Source: an uncultured Lachnospiraceae bacterium
GTDB taxonomy: Bacteria; Bacillota; Clostridia; Lachnospirales; Lachnospiraceae
Length of the DNA: 64,000 nt
Reading direction: 5' to 3'
NCBI GenBank assembly: GCA_902779355.1
Contig: CACZBF010000008.1
Span: forward strand, 62,001 to 126,000
Numbering within the stretch: the first letter of the stretch is position 1; each line of letters begins with the position of its first letter. This document shows, piece by piece, positions 26,995-35,399 of the stretch. Made by a program: the position numbers and the translations under genes. The notes under the pieces are model-generated. The model saw nothing but the letters and a program-made list of their open reading frames with translations, did not search any database and was not told where the DNA came from.

Positions 26995-28230
26995 ATGTTG
27001 ACTGACAGACCAAAGCTTTATTTGGGCTTGGAACTGAATCCTGATTTTGCCATGATCAGCTCCTGTACGGAGACTTCCGGGGAGCCGGAGACGATCAGCC
27101 GTATTAACGGAAGCGAGCAGTATCAGATTCCCATGACGATCTGCAAGAGACGTGGGATCGGACAGTGGTTCTACGGAGACGACGTGAGTAAGGCCGCATC
27201 GAAAGAAGACATCGTGGTGGTAGACAATCTCTATCGCAGAGCCCTTGCCGGGGAAGAGATCCAGGTTGAAGACAAGGTGTATCAGGCGGAAGAACTGCTG
27301 GCGCTTTTTGTGCGAAAAGTCCTCATGCTGCCAAGACGGCTGGGCAATCAGATGGAGATCGCAAAACTTGTGGTGACGGTGCCGGAGCTTCTCCCCGGGA
27401 GTGTCGGGATCTTGAAACGGGTGTTGAAACAAAATGAGCTGCGGGATGAGCAGGTGCATCTGGTTGACAACCGGGAGAGTTTTTACTATTACGCGCTGAG
27501 TCAGCCGGAGGAGCTGTACCTCCATGAGGTCGCATTGTTTGACCTGACGGAAGGGATCCTGAAGTTTTATGCGCTTGCCAGAAACGAACGTACGACTCCG
27601 CAGACCATCAATATCACGGAAAAGAATTACGGGATGCTCTACCGCGACCTGGATGAAATGTTCACCGGCGTGATCGAGGATGCATTTGCGCATCGTATTG
27701 TTTCCACGACCTATCTGACCGGAGACGGTTTTGACAGCAGTTGGATGAAAGAGTCTCTTCGTGTGCTCTGCCGCGGGAGAAAGGCTTTTCTGGGTCGAAA
27801 TCTTTATTCCAAGGGTGCTTGCTATGCGGCGCTCGTCAAGGGAAACGTGAAACCATGGAATTACGTTTACATGGGAGAGAACGAACTGAAGGTGAACGTC
27901 AGCATCAAGGTTCGCAATGAAAAGGAGCAGTCTTTTTTGACACTCCTTACGGCCGGTGAAAGCTGGTATGATGCGGAGGGCACAGCAGAAGTCATTCTGA
28001 GCGGGAAGCCGGAGATCGATTTCTGGCTGCAGGAGCCGCGGAGCAGAGAGGCAAAGATCCAGTCGGTGGAACTTCTTGATTTTCCGGAACGGGAGGACAA
28101 GACCAGTCGGCTGCGGATCACGGCGAAACCGGAATCGGATAAAACGATCCGTGTGATCGTGAAAGACCTGGGGTTCGGCGAGATCGTGCGCGCCTCGGAA
28201 AAGAGTTGGGAGTACGTTATCCATGAGTGA
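26995..28230 (+). CDS. DUF5716-type protein with degenerate actin/Hsp70-like fold
   Basis: A 411-residue cytoplasmic protein, probably DUF5716. The order of elements recalls the sugar kinase/Hsp70/actin fold: LYLGLELNPDFAMIS at the position of the first phosphate loop, LVVTVPELLPG, HLVDNRESFYYYALSQPEE where Hsp70 has its connect segment, and VALFDLTEGILKFYAL where the second phosphate loop is expected. Key glycines and aspartates of an active ATPase are mostly missing. The last ~130 residues form a beta-rich domain. It starts 12 bases after the large protein and overlaps the next gene by 8 bases. Confidence 0.7.
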   Translation: MLTDRPKLYLGLELNPDFAMISSCTETSGEPETISRINGSEQYQIPMTICKRRGIGQWFYGDDVSKAASKEDIVVVDNLYRRALAGEEIQVEDKVYQAEELLALFVRKVLMLPRRLGNQMEIAKLVVTVPELLPGSVGILKRVLKQNELRDEQVHLVDNRESFYYYALSQPEELYLHEVALFDLTEGILKFYALARNERTTPQTINITEKNYGMLYRDLDEMFTGVIEDAFAHRIVSTTYLTGDGFDSSWMKESLRVLCRGRKAFLGRNLYSKGACYAALVKGNVKPWNYVYMGENELKVNVSIKVRNEKEQSFLTLLTAGESWYDAEGTAEVILSGKPEIDFWLQEPRSREAKIQSVELLDFPEREDKTSRLRITAKPESDKTIRVIVKDLGFGEIVRASEKSWEYVIHE

Positions 28231-28993
28231 ACTAATCCTTTGCAGCGGAAAGATCGCTGCGCAGCCTTTCTATATTGAAGGCGCGGAACTGAATATCTAT
28301 ACGATGGAAGAACTCTGCTACTATATCCGGCACAACCTCTACAATCTGGAGCAGGATCTGATGAGCGAGGACTTTATCCTGTTTCTGGAGCACGAGCTTG
28401 GAGAGACGGCACTGGCGGCAGAACTTAGACAGGTACGGAAAAGAGAAGATGCGGCCTATCCTTTCTTTATGACGATCCTGCTTTCCAGCAGGTATTTGGA
28501 CCGTGAAGAGCTGCAGGAATGTGATGTGACACTGAAAGGGCTTCGCAATAAATCCGTCTTTCAATGCCGCAAGATCCGTGCGGATCATTATCTGAAACGG
28601 GAGATGTATGCCCGCGCGATCACAGAATATCGGTTCCTCCTCCAATCCGAGGAACGACGGAAAGAGCCGGAAACTGAGATCGGCAATGTCTGGCATAATC
28701 TCGGTTGTGCGTATGCGGGGCTGTTCCTTTTCGCGGAAGCGGAGGAGTGCTTCTTTACTGCAGCATCCAAGAACCAGTCGGAATATACGGTCCAGCTGTT
28801 GGAACTTTGCCGGGCGTACCGCAGAGCCTCACTTTCGTTTTCGGGAGATAAAAAGGATCCGGCGTATCTGCAGCTGATCCATGATGCAAAGGAGTACTTA
28901 CGTCAACAGGATATGGACGGGTTTTATCAAACGCTCCTGACAAGGATCAATGATTACAAAAAAGAGTACCGCAAAAACAGTCAGGTGATGTAA
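28223..28993 (+). CDS. Helical repeat (TPR-like) protein of the unknown cassette
   Basis: A 256-residue soluble protein. It begins MSELILCSGKIAAQPFYIEG, has a helical centre, and from about residue 125 shows TPR-like helix pairs (RAITEYRFLLQSEE; NVWHNLGCAYAGLFLFAEAEECFFTAASKN). The start codon lies inside the end of the previous gene (8-base overlap), so translation is coupled. TPR proteins act as scaffolds; the partner is presumably one of the other cassette products. I do not recognise a named family. Confidence 0.72.
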   Translation: MSELILCSGKIAAQPFYIEGAELNIYTMEELCYYIRHNLYNLEQDLMSEDFILFLEHELGETALAAELRQVRKREDAAYPFFMTILLSSRYLDREELQECDVTLKGLRNKSVFQCRKIRADHYLKREMYARAITEYRFLLQSEERRKEPETEIGNVWHNLGCAYAGLFLFAEAEECFFTAASKNQSEYTVQLLELCRAYRRASLSFSGDKKDPAYLQLIHDAKEYLRQQDMDGFYQTLLTRINDYKKEYRKNSQVM

Positions 28994-29005
28994 CGGAGGC
29001 AGAGG

Positions 29006-30172
29006 ATGTCGTTCTTTTCAAAACTGTTTCGAAGACGAAAAAAAGAGCCGACCTTTGAAGAGATCGAGCAGGATTTGGTCAGAGACGAGAGTGCTTATCC
29101 GGTGTCTGCGTCACATGCAGCAGTCGACGGCTGTGAGGAACTGATCGAGCTGGCCAGGGAGCTGGAGGATGCGAGATCCGAATACCGCGTCGTGACTGCT
29201 TATCTTTCCGACGTGGAGAAACTTCAGGAGCTCCCGGATGCTGAGAAGAAGGTGCTTTCCGAGACGGCCGAGCAGGTGGTCAAACTGACGCAGGATCGCT
29301 CGAAGCTCCTCAACAAAGAGAAAAAGATTTCGGATGTGGTGTTTCGGGAGATGGAGCGCGAAGAGAAACGGATGCCCGACGTGATCGAGCGGTATGCCGC
29401 AAACGAAGCATATCTGGCCACGCTTGAACGGGATATGAATTATCTGGAAAGCGAAAAGGTGCAGTGGGAGATGTACGGGGAGGATTATCGCGATTCCACT
29501 TATCGGTATCGCATCCTCCTGCGGGCGCTTTTTTCCACCGCGATCGCGTTTGTGGTCATCATGCTGGTGCTGGAGTTTGCGTTCAATCTGCATCTCATCA
29601 CATTGTTTGTCATTATGTGCGCGGTGCTTGCGATCGCAGGATTCTTTGTCTACCTGAAACTGATGCGGGAGGAACGGGAAATCCAGCAATGTGATGTAAA
29701 TCTGAACCATGCGATCAAACTGCTCAACAAGGTGCGGATCAAATACGTCAATATCAAAAATGCGGTGGACTACACAGGAGAAAAATATCATGTCAGATCT
29801 TCGAGGGAGCTTTTAAAGACATGGGAGGATTATCAGGAAGCAGTCAGGGAGCGCGCGCGGTTTGCCGTGAATAGTCAGGACCTGAGTTTCTACAGCGATA
29901 AGCTCTTAAAACTGCTCCGCGGCTACAAACTTTATGATGCGACGGTCTGGATCTCGACACCGGAAGCGCTCGTCGACAGCCGCGAGATGGTGGAAGTGAA
30001 ACATAACATGATCGTGCGCCGCCAGAAGCTCAGACAGCGGATCGAATACGGTACCGATAAGATCAAAGAGGAGCGGAAGCACATCGAAAAGCTCCTGGAG
30101 AAGGATCCCGCAGGGCGGGAAGAGATGGAAAACATTTTGAAGACGATCGATAAAATACTTGGGGATACGTAA
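29006..30172 (+). CDS. Coiled-coil membrane protein of the unknown cassette
   Basis: A 388-residue protein. Residues 1-165 are charged and helical with coiled-coil character (ELIELARELEDARSEYR). Two adjacent membrane segments follow at about residues 172-190 and 196-214 (ALFSTAIAFVVIMLVLEFAF; LFVIMCAVLAIAGFFVYL), then a second long coiled-coil region to the C terminus. Both ends would therefore face the cytoplasm, making it a membrane anchor for the other three products. It lies 12 bases after the TPR-like gene. Confidence 0.75.
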   Translation: MSFFSKLFRRRKKEPTFEEIEQDLVRDESAYPVSASHAAVDGCEELIELARELEDARSEYRVVTAYLSDVEKLQELPDAEKKVLSETAEQVVKLTQDRSKLLNKEKKISDVVFREMEREEKRMPDVIERYAANEAYLATLERDMNYLESEKVQWEMYGEDYRDSTYRYRILLRALFSTAIAFVVIMLVLEFAFNLHLITLFVIMCAVLAIAGFFVYLKLMREEREIQQCDVNLNHAIKLLNKVRIKYVNIKNAVDYTGEKYHVRSSRELLKTWEDYQEAVRERARFAVNSQDLSFYSDKLLKLLRGYKLYDATVWISTPEALVDSREMVEVKHNMIVRRQKLRQRIEYGTDKIKEERKHIEKLLEKDPAGREEMENILKTIDKILGDT

Positions 30173-30189
30173 GGAGGTGGAACAACACT

Positions 30190-31647
30190 ATGATGAATGC
30201 AGATGAAAATGTGATCAAGGTCAAGCATGAGGTGCTTCGCGTCGTGGCAAAGCATGCATTTGAGGGAGACTTAGAAAGCGCAAGGGACGATATTCCCTAT
30301 CAGATCATACCGGGGCCGATACCGCAGTTTCGGTGCTGCGTCTATAAAGAGCGGGAGATCATCAGGCAGCGGATTAAACTCTGCGAAGGCAAAGCATCAG
30401 GGCCGGTCGACGACGGCAACATCATTCAGGTCATTCACGCAGCCTGTGAGGATTGCCCGATCAGTACCTATACCGTGACGGAGAACTGTCAGAACTGTCT
30501 CGGAAAAGCCTGCATCAACGCCTGCAAATTCGGCGCGATCGAAGCGGGAAGAGACCGTTCCCATATCGATCCGCAGAAATGTAAGGAGTGCGGGCATTGC
30601 GCAAAGGCATGCCCCTACAATGCGATCGCGCACTTGAAACGTCCCTGTAAAAATGCCTGCCCGGTGGACGCGATCACCTATGACGAACACGGGATTTCCG
30701 TGATCGATGAGAAGAAGTGCATCCGCTGCGGGCAATGCATCCACAGCTGTCCTTTCGGTGCGATCGGCATGAAACGTTGGATCGTGCCGGTCATTAATGC
30801 GCTGAAGGATCCGAAGAAAAAAGTCTATGCAATGGTGGCACCTGCCACGGAGGGACAGTTCGGACCCGATATCACGATGAACAGCTGGAAAAAGGCGATG
30901 GAGGAACTTGGCTTTGACGGGTTCGTAGAAGTCGGCCTGGGCGGTGATATGACAGCAGCTTATGAAGCGGAAGAATGGCGGGAAGCGTATCAGATTGGTG
31001 AAAAGAAGGTGACCTCCTGTTGTCCGGCGTTTGTGAACATGGTGCGCAAGCACTTCCCGGAGCTTGCGGATCGGGTATCCACCACGATCTCACCCATGGC
31101 TGCCGTGTCCCGTATGTTAAAATGTCAGGATCCCGATTGTGTGACCGTCTTCATCGGCCCCTGCGTGGCCAAGAAATCTGAGATCGTAGACCAGAAGATC
31201 GAAGGGAACGCAGACTACGCCTTGTCCTACAGCGAGATCCGCGCGATCATGCGGGCAAAAGGCGTGACGCTCAGGCTCGATGACACGAGCTATCAGGAGT
31301 CCTCCATTTATGGAAAACGCTTTGGCAATTCCGGCGGCGTGACTGCGGCAGTGCTGCAGAGCTTAAGAGAAGACGGACGTGTTGTGGATGATGCGAAGGT
31401 TTGTATCGCAAACGGCGCGAAAGAGTGTAAGAAAGCGCTGATGCTGCTGAAGGCAGGCAAACTGCCGGAGGATTTCATCGAAGGTATGGCCTGCGAGGGC
31501 GGCTGTGTCGGTGGACCAAGTGCGTTCAATGATTATATCTCCACCAAGAAAAGCAGGGACGAACTGCTCAATCAGGCAGACGGACGCTCGATCCACGGCA
31601 ATCTCAGCAAATACCCCATGGACAAGTTTTCCATGCATCGGGAGTAA
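30190..31647 (+). CDS. hydA: Monomeric [FeFe] hydrogenase, group B
   Basis: A 485-residue enzyme that oxidises or evolves H2, probably with ferredoxin. Cysteine clusters for 4Fe-4S centres fill residues ~78-195 (CKECGHCAKACPYNAI, CIRCGQCIHSCPFGAI and others). The H-cluster motifs are TSCCPAF near residue 277, GPCVAKKSE near residue 320 and MACEGGCVGGPSAF near residue 437, the pattern of group B rather than the well-studied group A enzymes. It starts at ATG 30190 behind AAGGAGGTGG. The three maturases hydE, hydF and hydG are not in the window. Confidence 0.92.
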   Translation: MMNADENVIKVKHEVLRVVAKHAFEGDLESARDDIPYQIIPGPIPQFRCCVYKEREIIRQRIKLCEGKASGPVDDGNIIQVIHAACEDCPISTYTVTENCQNCLGKACINACKFGAIEAGRDRSHIDPQKCKECGHCAKACPYNAIAHLKRPCKNACPVDAITYDEHGISVIDEKKCIRCGQCIHSCPFGAIGMKRWIVPVINALKDPKKKVYAMVAPATEGQFGPDITMNSWKKAMEELGFDGFVEVGLGGDMTAAYEAEEWREAYQIGEKKVTSCCPAFVNMVRKHFPELADRVSTTISPMAAVSRMLKCQDPDCVTVFIGPCVAKKSEIVDQKIEGNADYALSYSEIRAIMRAKGVTLRLDDTSYQESSIYGKRFGNSGGVTAAVLQSLREDGRVVDDAKVCIANGAKECKKALMLLKAGKLPEDFIEGMACEGGCVGGPSAFNDYISTKKSRDELLNQADGRSIHGNLSKYPMDKFSMHRE

Positions 31648-31695
31648 GAGTCGCAGCGCCTGAAGTGCTGCGTAAAGATAAGGAGTGTGTTTTTG

Positions 31696-33159
31696 ATGAA
31701 AATCCGAACAAGATTTGCGCCGAGTCCGACAGGCAGGATGCATGTCGGCAATCTCAGGACGGCGCTGTATGCGTATCTGATCGCAAAGCATGCGGGTGGA
31801 GAGTTTATCCTCCGCATTGAGGATACGGATCAGGAACGTTATGTGGAGGGGGCGGTGGACATCATCTATCGGACGCTTTCCGCTACGGGTCTGCTCCATG
31901 ACGAGGGACCGGATAAAGACGGCGGCGTGGGTCCGTATGTCCAGAGCGAGCGTCAGGAGAAGGGCATTTATCTCGATTATGCGAAGAAACTGATCGAGAA
32001 GGGAGAGGCCTACTATTGCTTCTGTGATCAGGAACGTCTGGCATCTTTAAGGCAGACCGTTGCCGGAAAAGAAATCTCGCTGTATGACAAACATTGCCTT
32101 TCCCTTTCGCCGGAAGAGGTCGCAAAGAACCTTGCAGAAGGAAAACCTTATGTGATCCGCCAGAACAATCCGCGCACCGGGACGACGACGTTTGATGACG
32201 AGATCTACGGCTCGATCACGGTGGATAATGCGGAGCTTGACGATATGATCCTGATCAAATCCGACGGGTATCCGACGTACAATTTTGCGAATGTGGTAGA
32301 TGATCACCTCATGGGGATCACGCATGTCGTACGGGGGAATGAGTATCTTTCATCCTCGCCGAAATACAACCGTCTCTATGAGGCTTTCGGGTGGGAAGTA
32401 CCGGTGTATATCCATTGTCCGCTCATCACAAATGAGGACCATGAGAAGCTCAGCAAGCGGAGCGGCCATTCTTCATACGAGGATCTCATTGAACAGGGAT
32501 TCCTTACCGAAGCGGTCGTGAATTTCGTGGCGCTGCTCGGCTGGAGTCCTGAGGACAATGAAGAGATCATGTCCTTGGAGGAGTTGGTACAAAAGTTCGA
32601 TTACCACCATATTAATAAAGCTCCGGCAGTCTTTGATTACACCAAGCTCAAATGGATGAACGGGGAATACATTAAGAAGCTTCCCTATGAGACTTTCAAA
32701 CAGACCGCGGAGCCGATCCTTCTTGAGACGGTGAAACGGGACTGTGACAAGGAGAAGATCCTGCACATGGTGCAAAGCCGGATCGAAGTTTTTCCGGACA
32801 TATCGGAGCTCGTGGATTTCTTTGAAGCGGTGCCGTCTTATGACATCGCGCTTTACGCACATAAAAAAATGAAGACCACCCCGGAAAGTGCTCTTTCCCT
32901 GCTGAACGAGGTGCTTCCGGTGCTGGAGGCGCAGACGGATTATTCGAACGATGCGCTGTATACAGCCTTGACAGCGTTCGCGCAGGAAAAGACTTACAAA
33001 AACGGGTATGTGCTCTGGCCGATCAGGACAGCGCTTTCCGGTAAACCTTCCACGCCGGGCGGCGCAACGGAGCTCATGGAGATTCTCGGAAAAGAGGAGT
33101 CTCTGTCCAGAATTCGGACTGCGATCAAAAAACTTGAGGAGGAACTGCCCGCGAGTTGA
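31696..33159 (+). CDS. gltX: Glutamyl-tRNA synthetase
   Basis: Class I synthetase of 487 residues. ATG 31696 ([19 protein letters not shown]) is chosen behind AAGGAGTG; a GTG nine bases upstream is less likely. The HIGH-type box [15 protein letters not shown] is at residues 9-23 and the KMSKS equivalent KLSKRSGH is near residue 254. The absence of a clear zinc-binding cysteine set and the length fit bacterial GluRS. A short GC hairpin without T-run precedes it at 31653-31673. Confidence 0.95.
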   Translation: MKIRTRFAPSPTGRMHVGNLRTALYAYLIAKHAGGEFILRIEDTDQERYVEGAVDIIYRTLSATGLLHDEGPDKDGGVGPYVQSERQEKGIYLDYAKKLIEKGEAYYCFCDQERLASLRQTVAGKEISLYDKHCLSLSPEEVAKNLAEGKPYVIRQNNPRTGTTTFDDEIYGSITVDNAELDDMILIKSDGYPTYNFANVVDDHLMGITHVVRGNEYLSSSPKYNRLYEAFGWEVPVYIHCPLITNEDHEKLSKRSGHSSYEDLIEQGFLTEAVVNFVALLGWSPEDNEEIMSLEELVQKFDYHHINKAPAVFDYTKLKWMNGEYIKKLPYETFKQTAEPILLETVKRDCDKEKILHMVQSRIEVFPDISELVDFFEAVPSYDIALYAHKKMKTTPESALSLLNEVLPVLEAQTDYSNDALYTALTAFAQEKTYKNGYVLWPIRTALSGKPSTPGGATELMEILGKEESLSRIRTAIKKLEEELPAS

Positions 33160-33169
33160 CGGAGGAAAC

Positions 33170-34993
33170 ATGTTAGACGAAAAACAATTAGAAGCCGCAA
33201 GGCACGGTGACGGTCCGTGCCTTGTCCTGGCCGGACCTGGGTCCGGCAAAACGACCGTTATTACAGAACGGATCAGGCTTTTGACGGAGGAACAAAAGAA
33301 ACCACCGGGACAGATTCTCGTGGTCACCTTCACAAAAGCCGCCGCAGCAGAGATGCGGGATCGTTTTCTTTTGCTGACAGGTCAGAAACAGTCAGCAGTC
33401 ACATTCGGCACATTTCATGCCATCTTTTTCCGGATTTTACAACATGCATATCGGATCGGCCCTCAGAACATTCTGCGGGAGGAGCAGCGCTACGCTTTGG
33501 TGCGGAACGCTGTCATCCATGCAGGCATCAAATGTGAAGAAGGAGGAGACTGTGTGAGCGACTACCTTTCCAGGATCAGTTACCGCAAAAACACCGGAAT
33601 GGCGGATGAAAGCGATACGATCTTCCGGCAGATCTTTGAAGAATACGAGCAGGAGAAGCGGCTGCGCAAACTTCTCGACTTAGATGACCTATTGACGCAG
33701 ACCTACCAACTCCTGTCGACACGGGAAGAATACCGGAAGGGCTGGCAGGAACGATTTCGCTACCTCTTGGTGGATGAATTTCAGGACATCAATCCGATCC
33801 AGTATGAGGTGGTGAAACTCCTGGCTGCGCCTGAGAACAACCTGTTTGTGGTAGGGGACGATGATCAGTCGATCTACCGGTTTCGCGGCGCATCACCGGA
33901 GATCATGCTGCATTTTCCGGAGGACTATCCGGCCTGTAAACAGGTACTGCTCGACAAAAACTATCGTTGCCCGGGGAGTGTCGTGACAGCAGCACAGCAC
34001 CTGATCAGGCACAATCAAAACCGGTTTGAAAAGGAACTCATCGCTTCCACAGGAGAGGGAGCGGCTGTTGTCGTGCACACTTTCCGTGACGCGAGAGAGG
34101 AACTTTTTTTTGTGCTTTCTATGCTCAAAGAAGAGCGCGCAAAAAATTCCAAACATCCCATGCAGACGGCGGTGCTGTTCCGGACGAACCGAAGGATGTG
34201 GACGCTGGCGGAGAGCCTTTTGGCGGAAGACATCCCGATCCGCAGCAAAGAGCATATCCCGAACCCGTATCAGCATTTTGTGGCGCAGGATCTGTTTGCC
34301 TATTTTTCTCTGGCGGCAGGAAGCAGGAGGCGAAGCGACTTCCTTCGTATCATGAACAGGCCGAAGCGTTATCTCAGCAGGAATGCGGTTTCGAAGGAGA
34401 CGATCTCGCTGGATGAGATCGCAGCGTTTTATTCCGACAAGCCATGGATCTCAGACCGTGTGCAGGAACTGGCGACGGACCTGTCCCGTCTCCGCAGGAT
34501 GAACCCCTATGCCGGAGTCAACTATATCCGGAAAAAGATCGGCTATGATGACTTTGTGACGGAATATGCAAAGGAGCGCAACCTTTCGGAGAAGGAACTT
34601 CTGGAGCGGCTGGATGATCTGCAGGATGCGGCAAGAGAGTTTGCGACGATGGAGAGCTGGAAAGCGCATATCGAGGCCTTTACGAAGGACCTTTGGGAGA
34701 AGGAAAAAGAAGGGGAAAAAGCGACAGATGTTGTGACGTTGGCGACGCTGCACGGATCAAAGGGATTGGAATTTGACCGGGTGTATCTTTATGATATGAA
34801 CGATGGGATCATGCCGTATCATAAGGCGATGCTCCCTGCCGAACTGGAAGAGGAGCGGCGCATGGTTTATGTGGGCATGACCCGGGCGAAGAAGGAACTG
34901 CTCCTGCTTGCGCTGAAAAATGAAAAAGGAGAGGGACAGATCCCATCTCCTTATATTGCGGAAGCACTTGGTGAGAAGAAAATGGCCTATTAA
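33170..34993 (+). CDS. UvrD/Rep-family (SF1) DNA helicase
   Basis: ATP-dependent 3'-5' DNA helicase of 607 residues, shorter than UvrD or PcrA (~720). ATG 33170 follows GGAGGAAAC; the open frame upstream lies inside gltX. Motifs: LAGPGSGKTTVITERI near residue 20, TFTKAAAAEMRDR, VDEFQDINPIQYEVV near residue 202, GDDDQSIYRFRGA near residue 228, TLHGSKGLEFDRVYL, and YVGMTRAKKELL near residue 565. A cytoplasmic DNA repair or plasmid/ICE-related role is possible; the exact subfamily is unclear. Confidence 0.9.
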   Translation: MLDEKQLEAARHGDGPCLVLAGPGSGKTTVITERIRLLTEEQKKPPGQILVVTFTKAAAAEMRDRFLLLTGQKQSAVTFGTFHAIFFRILQHAYRIGPQNILREEQRYALVRNAVIHAGIKCEEGGDCVSDYLSRISYRKNTGMADESDTIFRQIFEEYEQEKRLRKLLDLDDLLTQTYQLLSTREEYRKGWQERFRYLLVDEFQDINPIQYEVVKLLAAPENNLFVVGDDDQSIYRFRGASPEIMLHFPEDYPACKQVLLDKNYRCPGSVVTAAQHLIRHNQNRFEKELIASTGEGAAVVVHTFRDAREELFFVLSMLKEERAKNSKHPMQTAVLFRTNRRMWTLAESLLAEDIPIRSKEHIPNPYQHFVAQDLFAYFSLAAGSRRRSDFLRIMNRPKRYLSRNAVSKETISLDEIAAFYSDKPWISDRVQELATDLSRLRRMNPYAGVNYIRKKIGYDDFVTEYAKERNLSEKELLERLDDLQDAAREFATMESWKAHIEAFTKDLWEKEKEGEKATDVVTLATLHGSKGLEFDRVYLYDMNDGIMPYHKAMLPAELEEERRMVYVGMTRAKKELLLLALKNEKGEGQIPSPYIAEALGEKKMAY

Positions 34994-35289
34994 TCCTCCG
35001 GGTCATCCGTGTCTTCGATCGGAAGATCGCCAAAGGCTTCGGAAGCAAGCTCATATTCTTCATCGCTTTCGATATTGTCGAGCGAAGGATTGCCGTCTGC
35101 GTCTTCGGCATAGCGGTAGAGATAGATCTCGCCGTCGGCATTGTCCTGCCCGTTTTCGTCCTGTGGGATCAACGCGATATAGTCCCGCTCTCCGGCAGAA
35201 AAGATCGTCAAGATCCGGCATTCAACGGATACGTCGTCGTCCAGATCCAGCGTCACGCGCACATCTTCCATCAGATCCACTTCAGCCAT
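34990..35289 (-). CDS. DUF1292 (YrzB-like) acidic protein
   Basis: A 99-residue, very acidic protein of the DUF1292 family. The core pattern VTLDLDDDVSVECRILTIF followed by DYIALIPQDE and GEIYLYRYAED is typical. ATG 35289 with GGGAGG upstream is preferred; an in-frame GTG directly precedes it. The family is often near the Holliday junction resolvase yqgF in Firmicutes, but not here. It is convergent with the helicase (stops overlap) and divergent from the GH13 gene. Function unknown. Confidence 0.85.
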   Translation of the reverse strand: MAEVDLMEDVRVTLDLDDDVSVECRILTIFSAGERDYIALIPQDENGQDNADGEIYLYRYAEDADGNPSLDNIESDEEYELASEAFGDLPIEDTDDPED

Positions 35290-35309
35290 CACAAATCCTC
35301 CCTGAAATC

Positions 35310-35339
35310 ATTATAGAATCCGCGCGGAACGGTTGTCAA
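35310..35339 (-). promoter_or_regulatory. Promoter of the DUF1292 gene
   Basis: On the minus strand TTGACA (35334-35339) and TATAAT (35310-35315), 18-base spacer. It is nearly perfect sigma-A consensus and shares its -35 bases with the opposite promoter. Confidence 0.75.
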
Positions 35340-35360
35340 TCTGCGATTTTGTGATATACT
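35333..35360 (+). promoter_or_regulatory. Promoter of the GH13-like gene
   Basis: TTGTCA at 35333-35338 and TATACT at 35355-35360, 16-base spacer. Its -35 overlaps that of the leftward promoter, so the two genes probably compete for polymerase. Confidence 0.65.
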
Positions 35361-35399
35361 AAGAAAGGCTGTTTTTTCAGCAAAACACGGGAGTAAATG

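Noticed and set aside
31653..31673. Hairpin before gltX as a terminator or T-box
   Set aside because: Short GC stem without T-run, and no specifier loop or T-box sequence; trpS and argS also lack T-box leaders.
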